A stretch of 11,381 nt of DNA from Eubacterium sp. (lineage in GTDB: Bacteria; Bacillota; Clostridia; Oscillospirales; Acutalibacteraceae): NCBI GenBank assembly GCA_024696725.1, contig JAILGO010000106.1:1-11381 (forward strand), read 5' to 3'. The notes beneath the pieces are model-generated. The model did no database searches. It was not told where the DNA came from and saw only the letters and a list, made by a program, of their open reading frames with translations. Below, in pieces: positions 6,255 to 11,381 of the stretch. Position 1 is the first letter of the stretch. Every line of letters begins with the position of its first letter. The position numbers were made by a program, and so were the translations under genes.

Positions 6255-8759
6255 TCAGTTAAATGAAAGCTCCGTGCGGCGTACAAGGTCCATCTGAAGC
6301 GGAACGCCGAGCTCTACGAAGTACGCGCTGTAGCCCGCAACCCTTACGAGCATATCCTTATGCCTTTCGGGATGAGCCATAGCGTCCCTCATCATAGCCG
6401 AGCTCATAATATTAAACTGACAGTGCATTGCCTTTTTATCGAAATAAGCGTTAATAAAGTTAACGAGGTTTTCTCTTCCCTCGATTCCCTGAACGCATTC
6501 GGGCGGGAATTTCCAGTTAAGAAGAGTTCCGTTCGTTGCTTTGGAATGGTCAACCTTTGTGACCGAATTCGCGATAGCGGTAGGACCTGAAACGTCGTGA
6601 GAGCCCGCGAGAGTATGGACTGGACCGAGATTATCGGAAATCGGCTCGTAGTCCTTTCTTCCGTCGAGCGAAGCGTGTAAATCCATACCGAGTCCGACGT
6701 TTGCGTTAACCGTATAAACGCCGGGACAGAACTCTCCGCCTCTCTCGTTTTTCCTGCCGCGGATGTTATCGCAGTAAATATCAAATACTCTCCTGAACAG
6801 CGAGTCGGCGTAATCGTCGTCGTTTCCGTAGTGGTGTACCTTTTCGCTGTTAACGAGAGCGTAGAGCGCGTCGTAACCCTCCCAGTTATTCTTAACAGCG
6901 TCAAGAAGCTGTTCACCCGTGTATTTCCTCTCCTCGAACACAAGCTGCTTAATTGTGCAGAGAATGTCGGCGCAGGTCGCAATACCGCTTGCCTGCGGTC
7001 CCGAGAAGTTATACTTCGCACCGCCTGCGTTAAGCTCCGTTCCGCTTTCAACGCAGTCCTCAAAGAACGCGGATGCGTACGGCAGCGGCTTAACGTCTCT
7101 CTGCGCCCTGTCGGTCATATTAATACCCGAGCACATTTTATCGGACCAGAAGGCGACCTGCTTATTGAACGCCTCAAGCACCTCGTCAATGTTTTTATAT
7201 GTAGTTAAATCGCCGTAGTCAGGCGAAAGGATTTCTCCCTTGCCGACGCAGCGCCCGTAAGCCTTACAGCTCTTATCGCAGCCGATACACTTACCGCCGT
7301 TAAGCGTAAGCTCCATAACCTTCGCAATATTCATATACGCCGCGTCGTGATAGCCGTATTCCTTACCGGGAAGGTCGGGCTCAACGCAGCCTACAACCTC
7401 ATAATTTCTCGCTTCCTCAATAGTCATACCCTTATTGAGCATTACGGGAATTGTTGCCTGGTCATTAAAAAGCTTCGGGTGACCGTAGCCTGCTCTTATA
7501 CATTCGACGGTCTTAACCTTAAGCTCGTAAGGCGTTTTTTCGTGAAGCCTTACGCAGAGCCACGGGTCCATCATTCTTGTATGAACCGAGCCCTCGAGAA
7601 GCATAAAAGTAAGGTCGTTCGTGGCGTCGTTTCCGTCCTTGTCAACTCCGCCGACCGTGAGGCTTTCGCCTCCCCAGCCTCTGCCGTTTCTGACCTTCGT
7701 GCTGCCCTTGTCGCGGAGCTTCGAAGGGTTTCCGCACTTGATATAAGCGCACTCGATAAGCTCCTGAGCAAAGTCCTTGGTTATCGTTTTATTCTTCATA
7801 TCCTTCTCGTAGAAGGGATAGAGCCACTGGTCCATTCTTCCGTAGGATACGGAGTGGCCGTTGCTCTCAATCAGCGTAATCGTAGTCGCAAAATTCCAGA
7901 GCTGAAGCGCCTGCCAGAAGGTTTCGGGAGCGCCGCCCGAAACGACTCTGCAGTTTTCGGCAATTGTAAGAAGCTCGGTCTTTCTCTTTTCGTCGGCTTC
8001 CTTTTCCGCCATATCCGAGGCGAGCGCCGCATAGCGCAGAATATAGCTTTTCGCAGCCTTAAGGCTGATAATCATAGCGGTATAGAACTCTTTTTTCTTT
8101 TCGCCGTCGGCGGTTTCGAGCTTCTTCTCAGCCTCTTTTATCATACCGTCATAGCCGAGCGACATAAGTCTTTCGTAGTCCATAACGTAATGACCAACGC
8201 CCGCGTAGTGATAGAGGTTAGTCATATAGACCTTCTTGCCCATCTCTCCGCCTTTGAGCTGGTCGGCGTCGAGCTCGCTCTCAACTCTGTCGGCGACGGT
8301 TTTTCCCTTCCAGAAGGGAAGCACCCCGAGAAGCGCCTTCTTGTCCTCGGGAGTAATATAGAATTTATCGTGCTCACGGTCGGCGAAGGTTCCGTCGCCG
8401 TCGAGCTCCTCAAGAAGCCAGTCTACCGAAAATTCGGGATAGATAGGCGCCGACTTCGGCGGAGCGGCGATATCGCCGATTATAAGCTCGTCGTCGTGAA
8501 TATAAAGCGGGATTTCGCCGAGTATTTTTTCAAGGAATTTCGCCGTTTTCATTATCGGTGAAAGCTCGGGGAACGCCTTATACACCTCGGTTATAATGAG
8601 CGCTCTTTTAACGTCGACGTTAAACTCTCTGCCGAGGAAAACGCGTCTGAGCTTATTCACTCTCGGATAAGGTGAAAACTCGTCGTGACCGACCTTATAA
8701 CCGACGCCGTAGCATTTATCGAAAGGCTCCGTTCCGCAAGCCTTTATTCTCTGTTCCAT
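6255..8759 (-). CDS. Glycyl radical enzyme, diol-dehydratase-like (substrate unassigned)
   Basis: This 834-residue GRE of the PFL2 group has its active-site cysteine in VVGCVEP (C458, E460) and its radical-bearing glycine in RVAGYSAYF (G809, 25 residues from the end). Motif and spacing comparison with Clostridium butyricum glycerol dehydratase (H164, H281, S282, C433, E435, D447) gives H190 (GVGH), H302/S303 (ESNGHS), C458, E460 and D472 (GYHDAAY). This is the acid/base set used to eliminate water from a vicinal diol. Choline lyase CutC has Thr near the HD position, and isethionate lyase has a different residue set, so those are less likely. Glycerol, 1,2-propanediol, ethylene glycol-like diols and dihydroxypropanesulfonate remain possible. 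An apparent insertion after the active-site loop holds C491, C494, C498 and C504. It is the last gene of the operon: the ATG overlaps the activase stop (TAATG), with AAAGGAGA upstream. No microcompartment-targeting extension is recognised. Confidence 0.85.
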   Translation of the reverse strand: MEQRIKACGTEPFDKCYGVGYKVGHDEFSPYPRVNKLRRVFLGREFNVDVKRALIITEVYKAFPELSPIMKTAKFLEKILGEIPLYIHDDELIIGDIAAPPKSAPIYPEFSVDWLLEELDGDGTFADREHDKFYITPEDKKALLGVLPFWKGKTVADRVESELDADQLKGGEMGKKVYMTNLYHYAGVGHYVMDYERLMSLGYDGMIKEAEKKLETADGEKKKEFYTAMIISLKAAKSYILRYAALASDMAEKEADEKRKTELLTIAENCRVVSGGAPETFWQALQLWNFATTITLIESNGHSVSYGRMDQWLYPFYEKDMKNKTITKDFAQELIECAYIKCGNPSKLRDKGSTKVRNGRGWGGESLTVGGVDKDGNDATNDLTFMLLEGSVHTRMMDPWLCVRLHEKTPYELKVKTVECIRAGYGHPKLFNDQATIPVMLNKGMTIEEARNYEVVGCVEPDLPGKEYGYHDAAYMNIAKVMELTLNGGKCIGCDKSCKAYGRCVGKGEILSPDYGDLTTYKNIDEVLEAFNKQVAFWSDKMCSGINMTDRAQRDVKPLPYASAFFEDCVESGTELNAGGAKYNFSGPQASGIATCADILCTIKQLVFEERKYTGEQLLDAVKNNWEGYDALYALVNSEKVHHYGNDDDYADSLFRRVFDIYCDNIRGRKNERGGEFCPGVYTVNANVGLGMDLHASLDGRKDYEPISDNLGPVHTLAGSHDVSGPTAIANSVTKVDHSKATNGTLLNWKFPPECVQGIEGRENLVNFINAYFDKKAMHCQFNIMSSAMMRDAMAHPERHKDMLVRVAGYSAYFVELGVPLQMDLVRRTELSFN

Positions 8760-9715
8760 TACTGTTTCTCCTTTGTAGTCGTGCCGATAATACAGCTTAT
8801 TCCCCTTCCGGTAAAATATTTTTGGATATTAGCCACTCTTGAATCGAACGCGTCCCTGTTGTACTCCTTACAGTCAAACGGATAGGACTCGTCGAGCGAG
8901 CGGTACTTTTCCTCACCGAGAGGCATATATTTCAAAAGCTGTAAAACCCTTATGTTATTATTAAGCTCACCGAGAATAAAATCGGCTGTCTCCCTCGCGT
9001 TCTTAATGTTGTCGTTAACCCGCGGAATAACGGGAATACGAAGGATAAGCGGGATATTGCTTTCGGCAAGATATTTAAGATTTTCAAGAATTCTTGCGTT
9101 GCCCTCGCCAATATACTTAAGGTGAAGGGCGCTGTTCATCATTTTTATATCGGCGATAATCAAATCGCAGTACGGAAGCACCGCCTTTATTGAATCAAGC
9201 TCGGTGTCGAGCGCTGACTCAACGCATGTATTGATACCCTCGTGGCGGCATTCCTTAAGCAGCTCCTCAAGGAATTCGCTCTGCATAAACGGCTCGCCGC
9301 CCGAAACGGTTACGCCTCCCGAGGATTCCTTATAGTACGCCGTGTCCTTTTTTATAACGTCCATAACCTCTCCGACGCTCATTACCCTTCCCCATGCCTT
9401 AAGGGCAACGGACGGACAGGCGTCGGTGCATTTCATACACGAGGTGCATTTTTCGCGGTCGACCGAATTCAGCCTTCCGTCAGCGTCGAAGCTTATACAG
9501 CTCTCTCCGCAGACGTCAACGCAGGCGCCGCACTTGTCCCGTCCGATACATTTAACGGGATATACGCCGACCTCGGTATTTGTGTTCTGACTTTCGGGAT
9601 TGCTGCACCAGAGGCATCTCAGCGGACAGCCCTTTAAAAAGACCTCCGTTCTTATTCCCGGTCCGTCGTTAATGGTATAGCGCTGGATATTGAATACAAC
9701 TCCGTGGCGTGACAT
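8759..9715 (-). CDS. Glycyl radical enzyme activase (radical SAM, with ferredoxin-like insert)
   Basis: The 318-residue enzyme uses S-adenosylmethionine and a [4Fe-4S] cluster to install the glycyl radical on the neighbouring GRE. The radical-SAM motif is C30-x3-C34-x2-C37 (GCPLRCLWC), preceded by the GRE-activase signature INDGPGIRT. A ferredoxin-like insert follows. Its first group is C56, C62, C65, C69 and C73, with unusual C-x5-C-x2-C-x3-C spacing. Its second is the classical C90-x2-C93-x2-C96-x3-C100-P. SGGEP at 138-142 contributes to SAM binding, and YMPLGEEKY near residue 263 is typical of the C-terminal part. The insert marks it as the class activating PFL2-type enzymes rather than PFL itself. 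The ATG is separated from the dehydrogenase stop by one base (TGA-T-ATG), with AAAAGGAA upstream, and its own stop overlaps the GRE start. Its partner is almost certainly that GRE. Confidence 0.93.
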   Translation of the reverse strand: MSRHGVVFNIQRYTINDGPGIRTEVFLKGCPLRCLWCSNPESQNTNTEVGVYPVKCIGRDKCGACVDVCGESCISFDADGRLNSVDREKCTSCMKCTDACPSVALKAWGRVMSVGEVMDVIKKDTAYYKESSGGVTVSGGEPFMQSEFLEELLKECRHEGINTCVESALDTELDSIKAVLPYCDLIIADIKMMNSALHLKYIGEGNARILENLKYLAESNIPLILRIPVIPRVNDNIKNARETADFILGELNNNIRVLQLLKYMPLGEEKYRSLDESYPFDCKEYNRDAFDSRVANIQKYFTGRGISCIIGTTTKEKQ

Positions 9716-9716
9716 A

Positions 9717-11150
9717 TCAGAGAATTCCTTTTAAAATGATACACTTCTGCTTGGTAAGCTCATTGAAGGTTGAGTAAACGCCCTCGGTACCGATACCTGA
9801 TTTCTTATAGCCGCCGAAGGGCATCTCAAAGCTTCTGAAATAGCTCGAGCCGTTTATTACAACGCTTCCCGCCTCAAAATTCTTTGAGAAACGGACAGCC
9901 TTTTTCATATCTCTCGTGAAAACGCTTGCTCCGAGACCGAAGGTAGTGTCGTTAGCGAGCGCGAGCGCCTCCTCCTCGGTATCGAAGGAGCAGCACGCGA
10001 TAACGGGTCCGAACACCTCGGTGTCGTGCATAACGTCGGCGGTATAGGGTACGTCGATAATGAGCGTAGGCTCAATAACGGTTTTGCTTCTCTTGCCGCC
10101 GCATACGATTTTTCCGCCCTGCTGCTCGGTCATATAAATCTGCTTTTCAACCTCAATCGCGGCGGACTCGTTAATAAGAGTACCGATATCCGTTGAATCG
10201 TCGGCAGGGTCGCCGATTTTAAACTTTTTGATTTCTGCTTCAACGCTCTTCACGAAGCTTTTGTAGAGCGATTTATGAACTATAAACCTCTTCGGCGCGC
10301 AGCAAATCTGACCGGCGTTGAAGAAACGGGTGTTGACCGCCTCTTTAACCGCAAGCTCGAGGTCGGCGTCCTCAAGAACTACGAAGGCGTCGTTTCCGCC
10401 GAGCTCAAGAGCAACCGTCTTAAGCGTTCCCGCGGCTGACTTTGCAACGTTAACACCGACGGCGGTAGAGCCCGTAAGAGTGAGCGCCTGAATATCGGGA
10501 TTCTCGGATATGAAGCTTCCTATCTTGCTTCCCTTACCCGTAACGAACTGAACTATACCCTTCGGTACACCCGCCTCGTTAAGATAGCCGACAAGCTTTC
10601 CGACTGTGAGCGGGTTGTCCATAGAGGGCTTAACTATCGCCGCGTTACCCGAAAGGATAGCGGGCGCAACCTTCTGGTTAAAGAGGTTGCACGGGAAGTT
10701 GAACGGTATAACGCAGGCTACCACGCCGATAGGCTCGCGCGTCGTAATGACGATATCGCCGTCGTGGTTTTCCTCCTGTCCCGCGGGGATAACCGAGCCG
10801 TAAAGGTGCTTTGCCTTTTCACAGAAGCCCTTCCACGCAATCTGAATATTATTGATTTCCGTTCTTGACTGACGGATAGGCTTGCCCGACTCTTCGGTAA
10901 GGCACTGAGCAAGCTCCTCCTTATGCTCGTTAACGAGCTCAAGAAAACGGTAAGCGATTTCTGCTCTCTTATATACGGGAACGTTCTTCCATTCTCTCTG
11001 GGATATCACCGCGTATTTTGCGGCAAAATCTATATCCTCTTTAGTTGCCGAGGGGACAGTGTCTACGACCTCTCCCGTATAAGGATTGTAAACGGGGAGT
11101 TCCTTTCCGTCCGAGGAATTAACGTATTCTCCGTTGATTATCATTTTCAT
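9717..11150 (-). CDS. NAD(P)-dependent aldehyde dehydrogenase (non-acylating)
   Basis: This 477-residue member of the classical aldehyde dehydrogenase superfamily oxidises an aldehyde to its carboxylic acid. Key residues are visible: N151 in PFNFP, K174 in VKPS, the Rossmann TGS (227-229), general base E249 in LELGG, and nucleophile C283 in GQICC. This set and the length fit lactaldehyde/succinate-semialdehyde/glyceraldehyde-type enzymes and not the CoA-acylating PduP/EutE family. Three residues after K174, where NAD-specific enzymes often have Glu, there is Met (M177), so NADP or dual use is possible. It is the first gene of the operon, and the natural inference is that it oxidises the aldehyde made by the GRE. 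The ATG at 11150 is chosen over the ATG at 11144 because AAGGAGG lies 8 bases before it. Confidence 0.88.
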   Translation of the reverse strand: MKMIINGEYVNSSDGKELPVYNPYTGEVVDTVPSATKEDIDFAAKYAVISQREWKNVPVYKRAEIAYRFLELVNEHKEELAQCLTEESGKPIRQSRTEINNIQIAWKGFCEKAKHLYGSVIPAGQEENHDGDIVITTREPIGVVACVIPFNFPCNLFNQKVAPAILSGNAAIVKPSMDNPLTVGKLVGYLNEAGVPKGIVQFVTGKGSKIGSFISENPDIQALTLTGSTAVGVNVAKSAAGTLKTVALELGGNDAFVVLEDADLELAVKEAVNTRFFNAGQICCAPKRFIVHKSLYKSFVKSVEAEIKKFKIGDPADDSTDIGTLINESAAIEVEKQIYMTEQQGGKIVCGGKRSKTVIEPTLIIDVPYTADVMHDTEVFGPVIACCSFDTEEEALALANDTTFGLGASVFTRDMKKAVRFSKNFEAGSVVINGSSYFRSFEMPFGGYKKSGIGTEGVYSTFNELTKQKCIILKGIL

Positions 11151-11158
11151 AAAGCAAG

Positions 11159-11165
11159 CCTCCTT
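11159..11165 (-). promoter_or_regulatory. Strong ribosome binding site of the aldehyde dehydrogenase
   Basis: AAGGAGG on the - strand, 8 bases before the ATG at 11150 and 14 bases before the alternative ATG at 11144, decides the start. Confidence 0.85.
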
Positions 11166-11197
11166 AATAATGGCTGTGTTTAAAGTTATCCATATTA

Positions 11198-11225
11198 ATT
11201 ATATATAAATCGAATAAAAAAGCAA
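11198..11225 (-). promoter_or_regulatory. Probable promoter of the ALDH-activase-GRE operon
   Basis: On the - strand TATAAT occupies 11203-11198, with TTGCTT at 11225-11220 and a 16-base spacer. The -10 box is perfect and the -35 box imperfect, as in promoters that need an activator. The predicted start is near 11191, giving about 40 bases of leader. Confidence 0.5.
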
Positions 11226-11243
11226 GAGTTAATTTTTGTAAGT

Positions 11244-11281
11244 TAGTTATACTTCTAGTATAGTTATAGTATACAGTAGTT
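11244..11281. promoter_or_regulatory. Repeat cluster between divergent promoters (possible operator)
   Basis: TAGTTATA occurs at 11244-11251 and 11261-11268 (17 bases apart), with a partial TAGTT at 11277-11281. Overlapping them, TATACT (11248-11253) and AGTATA (11257-11262) form an inverted repeat with a 3-base spacer, and TAGTATA recurs at 11256 and 11267, one helical turn apart. The cluster lies about 20 bases upstream of each predicted -35 box. A regulator site is inferred; low complexity of AT-rich DNA is the alternative. Confidence 0.4.
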
Positions 11282-11299
11282 GAATTTTGTAAAAACAAG

Positions 11300-11328
11300 T
11301 TGACATTTTTAACAACATAATATATAAT
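11300..11328 (+). promoter_or_regulatory. Consensus sigma-70 promoter of a divergent gene
   Basis: TTGACA (11300-11305) and TATAAT (11323-11328) are exactly 17 bases apart. The predicted start is near 11335, pointing rightwards to the ATG at 11371. This is the second perfect consensus promoter in the window. Confidence 0.8.
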
Positions 11329-11370
11329 TTCTCTAAATTATAATAAAAACAGTTCGAGGTATTTGAGATT

Positions 11371-11381
11371 ATGGCGATTGA
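11371..11381 (+). CDS. Possible start of a divergent gene (cut by window end)
   Basis: An ATG at 11371 begins Met-Ala-Ile before the window ends. It lies about 36 bases after the predicted start of a consensus promoter, with CGAGGT at 11355-11360 as a rather distant ribosome binding site. A divergently transcribed regulator is a common arrangement for catabolic operons like the one to the left, but nothing in three codons identifies the product. Confidence 0.35.

Noticed and set aside
7347..8561. A 404-codon open frame on the + strand opposite the glycyl radical enzyme gene
   Set aside because: The - strand frame carries full GRE motifs through the same bases. The + frame has no recognisable family and is a mirror effect of biased codon use in the real gene.
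6255..8759. Calling the GRE pyruvate formate-lyase, choline lyase (CutC) or isethionate sulfite-lyase
   Set aside because: PFL has adjacent active-site cysteines, not GCVE. CutC has Thr/Tyr where this protein has HDAAY. Isethionate lyase needs an Arg/Gln pair near the position of H190, where this protein has GVGH. These comparisons rest on remembered residue numbers.
9717..11150. CoA-acylating aldehyde dehydrogenase of a microcompartment (PduP/EutE)
   Set aside because: The LELGG glutamate and GQICC motif are those of non-acylating enzymes, and there is no N-terminal encapsulation extension.
1..11381. Mobile elements, CRISPR arrays, tRNA or rRNA genes, toxin-antitoxin or defence genes
   Set aside because: I looked on both strands and saw no transposase, regular spaced repeats, cloverleaf-like sequence or defence-related domain.

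Overview
The window looks like a chromosomal segment of an anaerobic, probably gut-type Clostridia (Bacillota). The reasons are the ZapA / U32 protein / Maf gene order, an oxygen-sensitive glycyl radical enzyme with its activase, strong AAGGAGG-type ribosome binding sites, AT-rich intergenic regions with near-perfect -35/-10 boxes, and roughly balanced base composition in genes. The species cannot be named from sequence alone. No rRNA, tRNA, CRISPR array, insertion sequence or phage gene was seen. No stretch longer than about 220 bases lacks a gene.

Left part (1-2119, + strand): the 3' end of a GlmS-like sugar isomerase (SIS) protein, then a GH27 alpha-galactosidase-like enzyme. The GH27 gene has its own consensus promoter (TTGACA-N17-TATAAT) and ends in an intrinsic terminator.

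Middle (2121-6185, + strand): housekeeping genes. A strong extended -10 promoter drives zapA (cell division). A hairpin with a T-run follows, then a U32-family protein of RlhA-like architecture overlapping maf (nucleotide pyrophosphatase) by one base. A PHP-domain phosphoesterase with its own promoter ends at a perfectly palindromic terminator.

Right part (6184-11225, - strand): a compact three-gene operon transcribed leftwards in the order aldehyde dehydrogenase, glycyl-radical-enzyme activase, glycyl radical enzyme (GRE), with junctions of +1 and -1 base. The GRE keeps, by motif and spacing, the catalytic residues of the B12-independent glycerol/propanediol dehydratases. The inferred route is: activase installs the glycyl radical, GRE eliminates water (or another group) from a diol-like substrate to give an aldehyde, and the dehydrogenase oxidises it to a carboxylate. 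The substrate is not determined. No microcompartment shell gene, transporter, diol-forming enzyme or CoA-acylating dehydrogenase is visible, so this is not the standard propanediol/choline microcompartment layout. The GRE also carries an apparent four-cysteine insertion just after its active-site loop. A possible 17-residue hydrophobic peptide follows it on the same strand.

Right edge (11151-11381): a divergent regulatory region with a promoter on each strand, clustered short repeats between them, and the first codons of a possible divergent gene running off the window.
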